Source: Viridibacterium sp035456105 (lineage in GTDB: Bacteria > Pseudomonadota > Gammaproteobacteria > Burkholderiales > Rhodocyclaceae). Taken from it: a DNA stretch of 64,000 nucleotides. The notes under the pieces were generated by a model. That model was given only the letters and a program-made list of their open reading frames with translations. It was not told the origin of the DNA and did no database searches. The position numbers and the translations under genes are program-made. Within the stretch, counting starts at the first letter, position 1; the number at the start of each line of letters is the position of its first letter. Location of the stretch: positions 1 through 64,000 of the forward strand of contig DATIDV010000037.1 in NCBI GenBank assembly GCA_035456105.1, in the 5' to 3' direction. Positions 41,259 to 52,240 of this stretch are shown piece after piece.

Positions 41259-44200
41259 GTGACCATCGGCTCCAGCATCATCGGGAAACTTCGTCAGTGG
41301 TGGGCGCAGGCCTTCGGTGGCGTTTCTGGAAACGCATTCGGAAGAATGCACGGCAGCGCCTGGCCACGCGTCTCAAGTGAAGAGCTGCCGCTGCGCACGG
41401 AGTTGTTCAGCTCGGGGCAGATGGAATTGCACGGGAACGCGCTGGCGGTATCGCACCAGTTGGTTTCGGGGCGTGCGCCGGACCAGCTTCTAGCCCGTCT
41501 CGCCGAGAACGAGAACGTTCTCATCGGCGTATGCAATCTGCTGACCGACGAGGTCACGGCAAAACGCCGCATCACGCCAGCAGGGGGCTGGCTGCTCGAC
41601 AATTTCTACCTCATCGAAGAACAGATTCTCACGGCAAAGCGCCACCTGCCGAAGGGTTACAGCCGTGAGCTGCCGCGCCTGGCGCGCGGCCCCTCTGCGG
41701 GGCGCCCGCGCGTTTATGACATTGCGCTGGAGATCATTTCGCACGGCGATGGCCGCGTGGATACCGATGGCTTGCGCGGCTTTGTGACGTCCTATCAGAG
41801 CGTGACCAGCCTCAAGCTCGGCGAGCTGTGGGCTATCCCTATCATGCTGCGTCTGGCGATCATCGAGAACCTGCGCCGCGTCAGCGTGCGTATCGCCGAT
41901 AGCTGGAGCGAGCGCAGCCTGGCCGCGTCATGGGCAGACCAGATGATTGACATCGCCGAGACGGACCCGAAGAGTCTGATCCTGGTGATCGCCGACATGG
42001 CGCGCTCGTTGCCGCCGCTGATGGGCCCTTTCGTGGCGGAGCTTGCACGCCGCCTGCAGGGCAGGGGCCCCGCATTGGCCTTGCCCCTGACCTGGATCGA
42101 GCAGCGCCTGTCGGAATCCGGTCTGACGATAGAGCAGCTGGTGCAGTCGGAGAACCAGCAACAAGCTGCCAACCAGGTTTCCATCAGCAATAGCATCGGC
42201 AGTCTGCGCGTGCTCGAAGCGGTGGACTGGCGCGAGTTTGTTGAAAGCATGAGCGTCGTCGAGCAGACCTTGCTGGAAGACCCGAGTGGCATTTATGCGG
42301 GCATGGATTTCGGCACGCGTGATCGCTATCGCCACGCCACCGAGAAGCTTGCCAAGCAGGGCGCGCTCTCCGAAGTTGAGGTTGCGCGCAAGGCCGTGGA
42401 GCTCGCGCAACAGCGGGCACAATCGCAGGCGGCGACGACAGCGGCTTCAGCCACATCGGCGACATCGACCCTGTCAGCGACGCCAGGCAGCCGCGAAGCG
42501 CATGTGGGCTATTACCTGATCGACAAGGGTTTGCCCGAACTCCAGCGTGAGGCGAGCATCAAGTCCTCGCGCGCCGAAAAAATGCGTGCTGCAGCGGCGC
42601 GTTCGCCGGTGCTGCTATACCTCGGCCCCATCGGCTTACTGACGGTACTTCTCGCAGCCTCCATTCTTTGGTGGATGAATGCCAACTGGATTTCCGGTGG
42701 CGTGCCGTACTGGGCGCTGTGGCCGTTGGGCGTACTCTTGTTGCTGGCCACCGGCCAGCTGTCCGTCGCCCTGGTCAACTGGCAGGCCAGTCTTCTGGTG
42801 CAGCCGCACCCGCTGCCACGCATGGACTTCTCGAAGGGCATTCCGGAAAGTTCGCGCACGCTGGTAGTGGTGCCCACCATGCTGACCAGCGCGGCCAATG
42901 TCGAGGATCTGATCGAGGGGCTGGAAGTCAGGTTCCTCGCCAATCGCGATGCGCATCTGCACTTCGCCTTGCTGACGGATTTTCTCGACGCGAAGGAAGC
43001 ATCACTGCCTGAGGACGAACCCTTGCTGCGTCTGGCGCAGATGCGCATTGAAGAGCTGAACCGGAAGTACGCAGACCAGCCGGCTGATGGCGATGCAGTG
43101 GTTTCCAGCTGTGACAGCTTCTTTCTGTTTCATCGTTCGCGCCGCTGGAACCCGCAGGAAAAAGTCTGGATGGGTTACGAGCGCAAGCGCGGCAAGCTGG
43201 CCGATCTGAATGCGCTGTTACGCAGTCAGGCGGCGGGCACCTCGGCCTTCTCGCTCATTGTCGGCAACACGGCGGCCCTTGCGGGCGTGAAGTACGTCAT
43301 CACGCTGGACACGGATACGCAGTTGCCACGCGATGCGGCGCGGGAACTGGTAGGCGCCATGTCGCACCCGCTCAATCGCCCCTTCTACGACGTCAGCAAG
43401 AGGCGCGTCACCGAGGGCTACGGCATCCTGCAGCCGGGCGTGGCGATCAGCCTGCCGGGCACCAACCGCTCACGCTACGCGCGGCTCTATGGTGGCGAGC
43501 CCGGCATCGACCCCTATACGCGTGCTGTCTCCGACGTGTATCAGGATGTGTTCGGCGAGGGTTCCTTTGTCGGTAAAGGCATCTACGACGTCGACGCCTT
43601 CGAGCAGGCGCTTGGCGGGCGTTTGCCGGAGAACCGCATCCTCAGTCACGACTTGCTGGAAGGTTGTTTCGCGCGCGCCGGGCTGTTGAGTGATGTGCAA
43701 CTCTACGAAGATTGCCCGCCGCGTTACAGCGCCGATGTGAGTCGTCGGCATCGCTGGATTCGCGGCGACTGGCAACTCGCCAGCTGGCTGCTGTCGCACG
43801 TGCCTGCCAAAGCGGATGAAGGCCACGCTCGCAAGGCCGAGAACAATCCGCTATCGACCCTGTCGCAATGGAAGCTCAGCGACAATCTTCGCCGCAGCCT
43901 CGTGCCCGCTGCGTTGACCACGCTATTTGTGGTGGGTTGGCTCGGCATGCGCAGCGCTTTCGGGTGGACCCTGTGCATGGTCGGCATCCTGTTGCTGCCC
44001 GCTGTCTGCAGCCTGATTCTCGATCTGGTGCGCAAGCCTGACGAAGTATTGTTACGCCAGCACGCAACAGCGCTGTGGCGTTCAAGCTCGCGGCGCGTCA
44101 TGCAGACGGCATTCGAGCTGGCTTGCCTGCCTTACGAGGCTTATTACAGTTGCGGCGCGATCCTGCGCACCCACTGGCGCTTGCTCATCTCGCACAGAAG

Positions 44201-47200
44201 GCTGCTGGAATGGAGCCCTTCGAGCGAGGTCGAGCGCAAGGCGAAGCGGCGCGGCGCCGACAGCATCGTGGCAAGTGTTGGCGCGATGTGGATCGGCCCT
44301 GTGTTGGCGGTTGCAACGGCAGTCGGTGTTGTCAGCATCAATCCGCTGGCTATGCCTGGCGCCACGCCGATACTGCTGATGTGGTTCGCATCGCCGCTCA
44401 TTGCATGGTGGGTGAGCCGTCCCCTGGTGCGCAGCAAGGCTCACCTGAGCCAGGAGCAAACCCTTTTTCTGCGCATGCTGTCTCGGCGTACCTGGGAGTT
44501 CTTTCATCAATTCGTGGTTGCAGGCGATCACTGGCTGCCGCCTGACAATGTGCAGGCACGGCGCGCCGATGCGGTCGCACATCGCACCTCGCCAACGAAT
44601 ATGGGCTTGGCCTTGCTGGCAAATCTGGCCGCGCGCGATTTCGGCTATATCCCGACCGGACTGCTCATCGAACGCACGGCCAACACGCTGGGCACGATGC
44701 AGAGGCTGGAGCGCTATCGCGGACACTTCTACAACTGGTACGACACGCAGACCCTGCAGCCGCTGCCGCCGCTGTACGTGTCGTCGGTGGATAGCGGCAA
44801 TCTTGCCGGGCACCTGCTGACCTTGCGTGCCGGCTTGTTGACGCTGGCCGATGAACGCATTCTCAATCCGCGCGTGCTGGAAGGGCTCGACGACACCTTG
44901 CGTATCTTCGTCGCCGAGCAGGGCGCAACGGACAGCAGCACGCGCAGCCTGTCTACGGCCTTCCAGCAGGCGCTGGATTTTGGCGCAGCCACGGTGCCGG
45001 TGACACTCGTTGCGGCCCATGTATCGCTGGAACGTCTGGCCAATGGCGCAGCAGCCATCCTGATGCGCGCGAATCAGCTGGCGCTGAGTTCGCCGGCCGT
45101 GGAGAGCGCCGAGTTTTCGATTGACGTCAAAGGCTGGGCCGTGGCGCTGGTGCGCCAATGCCGCGAAGCCCTCGACGAGATTGATTTCCTCGCGCCCTGG
45201 CTGCGTCAGTCCATCGCGCCGCGCGAGCTTGGTAACTACGTGGCCTCGCTGGCCAGCAGCATCGGCATTCCAAGCCTGCGCAGATTGGCCGTACTGGATG
45301 TCGAACTGTTCCCGGCGATCCAGCGGCGCATCGCGACGAGCAAGCTCGAAGCGCAGCGCGAATGGCTGCTTGATCTGCAGCGTCAGATCGCTGTCGGCAG
45401 CGCGCGTGCGCGTGCGCGCATCGCTGCCATCGACGACCTTGCTGCACAGGCCGACGTGCTGGCGCACATGGAGTATGACTTCCTCTACGACAGCACGCGC
45501 CATCTGTTGCGCATCGGTTACGACGTCAGTGCACATCGTGCGGACGCCGGCTACTACGACCTGCTGGCTTCCGAGGCACGCCTGTGCACCTTCGTCGCCA
45601 TTGCACAGGGGCAGATTCCGCAGGAGAGCTGGTTCGCGCTCGGTCGCCTGCTGACCAGCACTGCGGGCGAGCCCGTATTGCTGTCGTGGAGTGGCTCGAT
45701 GTTCGAGTACCTGATGCCGCAGCTGGTCATGCCGAATTATGACAATACGCTGCTCGACCAGACCGGCAAGGCCGCCGTGGCGCGGCAGATCGAGTACGGC
45801 AGGCAGCGCGGCGTGCCGTGGGGCATGTCGGAGTGCGGCTACAACACGGTGGATGGGCAGCTCAACTATCAATATCGCGCCTTCGGCGTGCCGGGGCTGG
45901 GGCTCAAGCGTGGCCTGTCCGAAGATCTGGTCATTGCACCCTATGCCAGCGTAATGGCATTGATGGTCGCGCCCGAGGAGGCCTGCAGCAATTTGCAACG
46001 CCTCGCTGGCGACGCGTTTCTTGGCAAGTTCGGCTTCTTCGAGGCAATCGACTACACGCCGGTGCGGCAGTCGCGCGGCCAGATCAGTACGGTCGTGCGC
46101 TCCTTCATGGCGCATCACCAGGGCATGAGCTTGCTGTCTCTGACCTACCTGCTGCTCGACAGGCCGATGCAGCGGCGCTTCGAATCCGACCGCCTGTTCC
46201 AGGCCAGCATGTTGCTGCTGCAGGAGCGCATACCGCGCTCGACGATGCTGTTCTCGCACACGGCGCAACGCTTCGAAGCCGACGTCGGCTTGAGCGGAAC
46301 CGAGACGCCCTTGCGTGTTTTCCCGAGCCCTGACACGCCGACGCCGGAAGTGCAGCTGCTGTCGAACGGTCGCTACCACGTCATGCTCACCAACGCAGGC
46401 GGTGGCTATAGCCGCTGGAAGGACCTGGCTGTCACGCGCTGGCACGAAGATGCCACGCGCGATAACTGGGGCAGCTTCTGCTATATCCGCGAGCTCGGCG
46501 CGAGCGAGGCGTTCTGGTCCACCAGCCATCAGCCGACGCTGGCGCGCCCCGAGAGCTATGAAGCAATCTTCTCCGAAGGGCGCGCCGAGTTCCGGCGTCG
46601 TGATGCGGTTGCCGAGGGTGCTGATGCCGGCGCCTTCGAAACGCATACCGAGATCGTTGTCTCGCCGGAGGACGATATCGAGTTGCGCCGTGTGCGCATC
46701 ACCAACCGCTCGCGTCTGCGTCGCGAGATCGAGGTCACGAGCTACGCCGAAGTGGTAATTGCCGGTGCGGCGGAAGATGCCTTGCATCCGGCCTTCAGCA
46801 ATCTGTTCGTACAGACGAGCATCCTGCCGGAGCAGCGCGCCATCCTGTGCGCGCGGCGGCCACGCTCGCCGGGTCAGCAATCGCCGTGGATGCTGCACCA
46901 GATGGCCGTACGTGGCGCGCATATCGGTGAAGCTTCGTATGAGACGGACCGTGCGCGTTTCATCGGCCGCTCGCGCAACACCGCGGCACCCCTGGCGATG
47001 AGCGGCAACGCTGCGCTGTCGGGTAGTGAGGGTTCGGTGCTCGATCCCATCGTGGCGATCCGCCACCGCATTGCGCTCGATGCAGAAGAGTCGATCGTCA
47101 TCGACATCGTGACGGGCATCGCCGAGACGCGCGAGATCGCCGTGAGTCTCATCGACAAGTATCGCGACAAGCATCTGGCCGATCGCGTCTTCGACGTGGC

Positions 47201-50200
47201 GTGGACGCACAGCCAGATCGTGCTGCAGCAACTCAATGCCAACGAGACCGACACGCAGCTCTATGCGCGCCTGGCCAGTTCCATCATCTACGCCAATGCT
47301 TCCCTGCGTGCGGACGCCGCCGTGCTGCTGAAGAATCGCCGCGGCCAGTCCGGGCTGTGGGGCTATGCCATCTCCGGCGACTTGCCGATCGTCCTGCTGC
47401 AGATCACAGACGCCGCCAATATCGATCTTGCACGTCAGCTCGTGCAGGCTCACGCCTACTGGCGCCTGAAAGGGCTGGCGGTGGATCTGGTGATCTGGAA
47501 CGAGGATCACGCCGGTTATCGCCAGCGCCTGCAAGAGCAGATCATGGCCCTGATCGCTTCCGGTGTGGATGCAAATGTCATCGACCGGCCGGGCGGCGTG
47601 TTCGTGCGACCCGCCGAGCAGATTTCCAGCGAGGACCGCATCCTGTTTCACTCGGTCGCGCGCGCCGTCATTCTCGATACGCGCGGCACGCTGGCTGAAC
47701 AGCTCGACGATAGAAATCTTGCTGAAGCGCGTGTGCCCATGCTGGTGCCGACACGGGCTGTGCGTGCGGACGCTCCTGCCATTCCGACGTTCTCTTCGTC
47801 GCCACGTCGTGACCTGATCCTGTCCAACGGGCTGGGCGGCTTCGCCCCGGACGGGCGTGAGTACGTCATTGAACTGAGCCCCGGCAAGGTGACGCCGGCA
47901 CCGTGGAGCAATGTACTGGCCAACCCGTTTTTCGGCAGCATCATTTCGGAAAGCGGCGTGGCCTATACCTGGAGCGAGAACGCCCACGAATTCCGCCTCA
48001 CACCCTGGCATAACGATCCGGTCAGCGACGCCAATGGCGAAGTGATCTATCTGCGTGATGAGGAGAGCGGCAGCTTCTGGTCGCCGACGCCTGCACCGTG
48101 CCACGCCACGTCGGCTTATACCGTGCGCCATGGCTTCGGCTACAGCGTGTTCGAGACCGTGTCTGGCGGCATCCGCTCGGAGTTGTGGGTGTATGTGGCA
48201 CTGGATGCATCGATCAAGTTCTCGGTCCTGAAAGTGAAGAACGAGTCGGGCAGGCCGCGCAGGCTGTCCGCCACCGGTTATGTCGAATGGGTTCTCGGTG
48301 ATCTGCGCGAGAAGTCGGCCATGCACGTCAGCACCGAGATCGCCGCCCAGAGCGGTGCGCTCTACGCACGCAATCCCTACAGCACCGAGTTCGCCGAGCG
48401 CGTCGCCTTCTTTGATGTCGACGACCCGATGCGCACCCTGAGTGGTGACCGCGCGGAATTCGTCGGGCGCAATGGCTCGTTGCGCAATCCGGCCGCCATG
48501 CAGCGCACGCGCCTGTCAGGCAAGGTCGGCGCGGGGCTCGACCCGTGCGGTGCGATCCAGGTCAGCTTCGAACTACAGGAAGGGCAAGAACGCGAGATCG
48601 TTTTCCGCCTCGGTGTCGGCAGCAATGTGGAGGACGCAAGCAAGCTCGTGCGCCGATTCCGTGGCCCCATCGGTGCGCGCAGCGCGCTGGAAGCAGTCAA
48701 GCAGCACTGGCTCAATACGCTGACTGCGGTGCAGGTGGAAACACCCGACCCGGCACTCAACGTACTCGCCAATGGCTGGCTCGTGTACCAGACGCTGGCA
48801 TGCCGCATCTGGGCGCGCAGCGGTTACTACCAGTCGGGCGGCGCCTTCGGTTTCCGCGACCAGTTGCAGGACGCCATGGCGCTGATTCACACGCGGCCCG
48901 AACTGCTGCGCACGCATATCCTGCTGTGTGCCAGCCGCCAGTTCCGCGAGGGCGATGTGCAGCACTGGTGGCATCCCCCGTCGGGCCGCGGTGTGCGCAC
49001 GCGTTGTTCCGACGACTACCTGTGGTTGCCGCTTGCGGTATGCCGCTACGTGCACAGCACGGCCGACACCGGCGTGCTGGAGGAGCTCGTGGGCTACCTC
49101 GAAGGGCGCGCGGTGAATCCGGAGGACGACTCCTACTACGATCTGCCCGGTCGCTCCAGCGACATCACCACGCTGTATGAACATTGCATGCGCGCCATCC
49201 GCCACGGTTTGCGTTTCGGCGAACATGGTTTGCCGTTGATGGGCACCGGCGACTGGAATGACGGCATGAATCTGGTGGGCATGCACGACAAGGGCGAGAG
49301 CATCTGGCTGGGCTTCTTCCTGTGCGAAGTGCTCCGCGAGTTCGCCAGTCTCGCGCGACGGGTTGGCGATGAGGACTCCGCCGATCTGTGCGCGGAGGAA
49401 GGCGCACGTCTGCGTCAGAACATCGAGCAACACGGCTGGGACGGTGACTGGTATCGCCGCGCCTACTTCGACGACGGCCGGCCGCTGGGCTCGGCCAGCA
49501 ATGCGGAATGCCGCATCGACTCTATTTCGCAGAGCTGGTCCGTGCTGTCGGCGACAGAGGAGGGGGTCGGCAATCCCGTGCGCTCGCGGCAGGCCATGCA
49601 GGCGGTCAATACGCACCTCGTGCGCCGCGATCACGGGCTCATCCAGTTGCTCGATCCGCCTTTTGACACGTCCGATCTGAACCCCGGTTACATCCGCGGC
49701 TACGTGCCGGGTGTGCGCGAGAACGGCGGTCAATACACGCATGCGGCGATCTGGACGACGATGGCTTTCGCCGCGCTCGGCGAGCACGAGCGCGCCTGGG
49801 AGCTGTTCCGCATGATCAACCCTGTCAATCACGCGCTGACGCCGGAGGGCGTGACTATCTACAAGGTGGAGCCCTATGTGGTGACGGCCGATGTGTACGC
49901 CATGGCGCCCCATACCGGACGTGGTGGCTGGAGTTGGTACACCGGCTCCGCAGGCTGGATGTACCGGCTCATCGTCGAGTCATTGCTGGGGCTCAGGTTG
50001 GCAGGCGAGAGCCTGAGCCTTGCGCCTTGCCTGCCTGCGGACTGGCAGGTTTTCAACATGACATATCGCTATCGCGAGACGCCTTATTTTCTGAGTGTCA
50101 CGCAAGAGCGTGTCGAACATCAGACCGGCCAGAAAGTGATCGTCAGCGTGGATGGTGTCGACATGCCTGACGGTGCGATTCCCCTCGTCCACGACCGGCA

Positions 50201-50297
50201 GGAGCATCAGGTTGTCGTGCGCGTGCTCTCCGGCAGCAGGGCTGAGGACGCAAAGGCGCTGGTCACCGCGCCGGAAACGCCCGTCCTGCAAACCTGA
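41259..50297 (+). CDS. ndvB: NdvB/ChvB-type cyclic beta-glucan synthase, 3012 residues
   Basis: Starts at GTG 41259 with AAGGA upstream. It is an inner-membrane protein with hydrophobic pairs at about 449-505, 881-930 and 1003-1050. The GT84 glycosyltransferase domain lies between the first pairs, with the nucleotide-sugar DxD motif near 683 (VITLDTDTQLP) and RHRWIRGDWQ near 832. Next comes the glucoamylase-like domain typical of NdvB (GVPWGMSECGYNTVDGQLNY, near 1515-1540). The C-terminal third is a GH94 phosphorylase-like domain (GAFGFRDQLQDAMAL, RCSDDYLWLPLAV, and TGDWNDGMN near 2665 with the conserved acidic pair). Such enzymes start, extend and cyclise periplasmic beta-1,2-glucans from UDP-glucose, and the GH94 part sets chain length. 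It is a single cistron. Linkage specificity is inferred. Confidence 0.93.
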   Translation: MTIGSSIIGKLRQWWAQAFGGVSGNAFGRMHGSAWPRVSSEELPLRTELFSSGQMELHGNALAVSHQLVSGRAPDQLLARLAENENVLIGVCNLLTDEVTAKRRITPAGGWLLDNFYLIEEQILTAKRHLPKGYSRELPRLARGPSAGRPRVYDIALEIISHGDGRVDTDGLRGFVTSYQSVTSLKLGELWAIPIMLRLAIIENLRRVSVRIADSWSERSLAASWADQMIDIAETDPKSLILVIADMARSLPPLMGPFVAELARRLQGRGPALALPLTWIEQRLSESGLTIEQLVQSENQQQAANQVSISNSIGSLRVLEAVDWREFVESMSVVEQTLLEDPSGIYAGMDFGTRDRYRHATEKLAKQGALSEVEVARKAVELAQQRAQSQAATTAASATSATSTLSATPGSREAHVGYYLIDKGLPELQREASIKSSRAEKMRAAAARSPVLLYLGPIGLLTVLLAASILWWMNANWISGGVPYWALWPLGVLLLLATGQLSVALVNWQASLLVQPHPLPRMDFSKGIPESSRTLVVVPTMLTSAANVEDLIEGLEVRFLANRDAHLHFALLTDFLDAKEASLPEDEPLLRLAQMRIEELNRKYADQPADGDAVVSSCDSFFLFHRSRRWNPQEKVWMGYERKRGKLADLNALLRSQAAGTSAFSLIVGNTAALAGVKYVITLDTDTQLPRDAARELVGAMSHPLNRPFYDVSKRRVTEGYGILQPGVAISLPGTNRSRYARLYGGEPGIDPYTRAVSDVYQDVFGEGSFVGKGIYDVDAFEQALGGRLPENRILSHDLLEGCFARAGLLSDVQLYEDCPPRYSADVSRRHRWIRGDWQLASWLLSHVPAKADEGHARKAENNPLSTLSQWKLSDNLRRSLVPAALTTLFVVGWLGMRSAFGWTLCMVGILLLPAVCSLILDLVRKPDEVLLRQHATALWRSSSRRVMQTAFELACLPYEAYYSCGAILRTHWRLLISHRRLLEWSPSSEVERKAKRRGADSIVASVGAMWIGPVLAVATAVGVVSINPLAMPGATPILLMWFASPLIAWWVSRPLVRSKAHLSQEQTLFLRMLSRRTWEFFHQFVVAGDHWLPPDNVQARRADAVAHRTSPTNMGLALLANLAARDFGYIPTGLLIERTANTLGTMQRLERYRGHFYNWYDTQTLQPLPPLYVSSVDSGNLAGHLLTLRAGLLTLADERILNPRVLEGLDDTLRIFVAEQGATDSSTRSLSTAFQQALDFGAATVPVTLVAAHVSLERLANGAAAILMRANQLALSSPAVESAEFSIDVKGWAVALVRQCREALDEIDFLAPWLRQSIAPRELGNYVASLASSIGIPSLRRLAVLDVELFPAIQRRIATSKLEAQREWLLDLQRQIAVGSARARARIAAIDDLAAQADVLAHMEYDFLYDSTRHLLRIGYDVSAHRADAGYYDLLASEARLCTFVAIAQGQIPQESWFALGRLLTSTAGEPVLLSWSGSMFEYLMPQLVMPNYDNTLLDQTGKAAVARQIEYGRQRGVPWGMSECGYNTVDGQLNYQYRAFGVPGLGLKRGLSEDLVIAPYASVMALMVAPEEACSNLQRLAGDAFLGKFGFFEAIDYTPVRQSRGQISTVVRSFMAHHQGMSLLSLTYLLLDRPMQRRFESDRLFQASMLLLQERIPRSTMLFSHTAQRFEADVGLSGTETPLRVFPSPDTPTPEVQLLSNGRYHVMLTNAGGGYSRWKDLAVTRWHEDATRDNWGSFCYIRELGASEAFWSTSHQPTLARPESYEAIFSEGRAEFRRRDAVAEGADAGAFETHTEIVVSPEDDIELRRVRITNRSRLRREIEVTSYAEVVIAGAAEDALHPAFSNLFVQTSILPEQRAILCARRPRSPGQQSPWMLHQMAVRGAHIGEASYETDRARFIGRSRNTAAPLAMSGNAALSGSEGSVLDPIVAIRHRIALDAEESIVIDIVTGIAETREIAVSLIDKYRDKHLADRVFDVAWTHSQIVLQQLNANETDTQLYARLASSIIYANASLRADAAVLLKNRRGQSGLWGYAISGDLPIVLLQITDAANIDLARQLVQAHAYWRLKGLAVDLVIWNEDHAGYRQRLQEQIMALIASGVDANVIDRPGGVFVRPAEQISSEDRILFHSVARAVILDTRGTLAEQLDDRNLAEARVPMLVPTRAVRADAPAIPTFSSSPRRDLILSNGLGGFAPDGREYVIELSPGKVTPAPWSNVLANPFFGSIISESGVAYTWSENAHEFRLTPWHNDPVSDANGEVIYLRDEESGSFWSPTPAPCHATSAYTVRHGFGYSVFETVSGGIRSELWVYVALDASIKFSVLKVKNESGRPRRLSATGYVEWVLGDLREKSAMHVSTEIAAQSGALYARNPYSTEFAERVAFFDVDDPMRTLSGDRAEFVGRNGSLRNPAAMQRTRLSGKVGAGLDPCGAIQVSFELQEGQEREIVFRLGVGSNVEDASKLVRRFRGPIGARSALEAVKQHWLNTLTAVQVETPDPALNVLANGWLVYQTLACRIWARSGYYQSGGAFGFRDQLQDAMALIHTRPELLRTHILLCASRQFREGDVQHWWHPPSGRGVRTRCSDDYLWLPLAVCRYVHSTADTGVLEELVGYLEGRAVNPEDDSYYDLPGRSSDITTLYEHCMRAIRHGLRFGEHGLPLMGTGDWNDGMNLVGMHDKGESIWLGFFLCEVLREFASLARRVGDEDSADLCAEEGARLRQNIEQHGWDGDWYRRAYFDDGRPLGSASNAECRIDSISQSWSVLSATEEGVGNPVRSRQAMQAVNTHLVRRDHGLIQLLDPPFDTSDLNPGYIRGYVPGVRENGGQYTHAAIWTTMAFAALGEHERAWELFRMINPVNHALTPEGVTIYKVEPYVVTADVYAMAPHTGRGGWSWYTGSAGWMYRLIVESLLGLRLAGESLSLAPCLPADWQVFNMTYRYRETPYFLSVTQERVEHQTGQKVIVSVDGVDMPDGAIPLVHDRQEHQVVVRVLSGSRAEDAKALVTAPETPVLQT

Positions 50298-50379
50298 ACC
50301 GGGATGGATCAGCATCCGGTTTTCGCAGCGTCGAGACTGTTTCGGCCCGCAACTGCCCGGACGGTACTTTTCCCCGGCT

Positions 50380-52131
50380 TCAGCCGAAGGTGAACGCAAA
50401 GGCCTGCACGCCCGGATCGAGGAACTCGATCTCGAACGTCATTTCCTTCATCTCGCCGCTTTGACGGATCAACTGGTAGAGGCGCTGTTCAGTCACCGAG
50501 CCGGCGCCAGTCTTGTCGATGTCGCCACCGTGGGCATCGGCGGGCGCCGCGCCATCCAGCCGCACGCGGAAGCGCACGGGTTTTCCGTTCGGTCCTGGCC
50601 CGAGCACAAGGTGCAGATCACGCGCCTTGAAGCGGTAAATGATCTTGCCGGTGTTGCCGAGCAGGCTTGCTTCTTCGCGACCGACTTTCCAGTTGCCGGC
50701 GAGGCTCCAGTCGTTCAGGGCGAAGGCGGTGGCGGGTACATAGACGTGCGCCTTGTCCTTTACCTGCCCGCCGTGCGAGACGAAATTCTCGGCACGCGCG
50801 TAGCCGACAAAGGTTTCGGGTGAGCGCACGCTTTTCCAGTCTGACTGCAGCCCGACACCATCGGCGACTGCGTTGACGAGACCTCCTTTCACGTTTGTGT
50901 GGCCGGCCTCGGCCAGCAATTGCTGGATGACTTTTTCCGACTCGTCGTATTCACCCTCGCCGAAGTGGTGATGGCGGATGCGCCCTTGCGCGTCGGCGAA
51001 ATAGTGCGCGGGCCAGAAGTTGTTTTCGAACGCACGCCAGATCGCGAACTTGTTGTCGATGGCAACCGGGTAGGTGATACCCAGTTCTTTGGTCGCGCTG
51101 CGAACATTGGCGATGTCTTTTTCAAAGGCGAATTCAGGCGCGTGCACGCCGATGATTACCAGCCCCTGATCGCGATACTTGTCTGCCCAAGCGCGCAGGT
51201 AGGGCAGGGTGCGCAGGCAGTTGATGCAGGAGTAGGTCCAGAAGTCGATCAGCACCACCTTGCCACGCAGGGATTCGTTGCTGAGCGGCGGCGAATTCAG
51301 CCACTCGACCGCGCCCGCGATGGAGGGCATGGGTCCTTCCACGGGCAGCGTCTCACCGGGTGCGGCACTTGCGGGCGCTTGTACCGTGCTAGCCGCATGT
51401 TTCGGCGCAATGCGTTCCAGCAGTGTCTGCTCGATGCTGGTGGTGCGCGTGAGCGAGAGCTGCGCGAGCACACCGGTATCCAGCCCCAGCGCGATGGCGA
51501 CCACACCGGCGAGCACTGCAACACCCAGCCCGCGCCGGATCCATTCGCCAGCGCCCAGGCTGCGCTTGAGGGCTGCGAACACCTTGCCGCCGACCAGCAG
51601 CGCCAGCGCCAGAGACGTTGCTGCGCCCAGGGCGTAAGCCAGCAGCAGCAATGAGGTCTGCGCGTTCGCGCCCTGCAGGGCCGCGCCGGTCAGAATCAGA
51701 CCGAGGATGGGGCCGGCGCAGGGCGCCCACAGCAGGCCGGTGGCGAAGCCCAGCAGCAGGGAGGGGATGATCGACGAACGCCCTTCACGCGTCGCCTGCG
51801 AAGAGGATTCGGAAAGACGCGTGCCGAGTGCCACGAGCGGCCGGGTCATGCGCTCCGACAGTGCCGGGAACAGCAGTGTGAGTCCGAAGAAACCGAGCAG
51901 CAGAATCGCCGCCAGACGCCCGTACTTGTTGACCTCGACTGCCCAGCCCCCGCCTACCGCAGCCAGGGTCGCGATCAGTGCAAAGGTGACCGCCATGCCG
52001 AGCAGCAGTGGCAGGCTGCTGCGCATGAAGGGCTGCCCCGCGCGCGCAAAAACAAAGGGCAGGACAGGGAGGATGCAGGGGCTCAGGATCGTCAGCACAC
52101 CGCCGACGTAGGCCAGCAACAGAAGAATCAT
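50380..52131 (-). CDS. CcdA-thioredoxin fusion (DipZ/DsbD-like) thiol-disulfide protein
   Basis: 583 residues from the ATG at 52131, which gives MILLLLAYVGGVLTILSPCI directly; the open frame upstream of it overlaps modE and is not real. The N-terminal CcdA-like part has six to eight membrane helices with the paired redox Cys (LSPCILPVLPF and GLLWAPCAGPILG). A periplasmic thioredoxin-like domain follows, with CxxC in TYSCINCLRTLPYL (about residue 300), and a C-terminal beta domain. It should carry electrons across the inner membrane to periplasmic thiols, for cytochrome c maturation or repair. The layout is that of mycobacterial DipZ. It is divergent from modE across 136 bases. Confidence 0.88.
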   Translation of the reverse strand: MILLLLAYVGGVLTILSPCILPVLPFVFARAGQPFMRSSLPLLLGMAVTFALIATLAAVGGGWAVEVNKYGRLAAILLLGFFGLTLLFPALSERMTRPLVALGTRLSESSSQATREGRSSIIPSLLLGFATGLLWAPCAGPILGLILTGAALQGANAQTSLLLLAYALGAATSLALALLVGGKVFAALKRSLGAGEWIRRGLGVAVLAGVVAIALGLDTGVLAQLSLTRTTSIEQTLLERIAPKHAASTVQAPASAAPGETLPVEGPMPSIAGAVEWLNSPPLSNESLRGKVVLIDFWTYSCINCLRTLPYLRAWADKYRDQGLVIIGVHAPEFAFEKDIANVRSATKELGITYPVAIDNKFAIWRAFENNFWPAHYFADAQGRIRHHHFGEGEYDESEKVIQQLLAEAGHTNVKGGLVNAVADGVGLQSDWKSVRSPETFVGYARAENFVSHGGQVKDKAHVYVPATAFALNDWSLAGNWKVGREEASLLGNTGKIIYRFKARDLHLVLGPGPNGKPVRFRVRLDGAAPADAHGGDIDKTGAGSVTEQRLYQLIRQSGEMKEMTFEIEFLDPGVQAFAFTFG

Positions 52132-52240
52132 TTTTGCTTTCGCGTGAGGGTTCGTGAGGCGTTCTTTGGCTCGATCGCAAGAGTATGCGGGCTGACACAG
52201 AAGCCTGACCAGTGCAGACACAGGCTTTTGCCTTATGATT

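Noticed and set aside
44082..48326. A 1414-codon open frame antisense to the glucan synthase gene
   Set aside because: It is a high-GC shadow frame: His/Arg/Gln-rich with no domain, while the opposite strand encodes a complete multi-domain enzyme.
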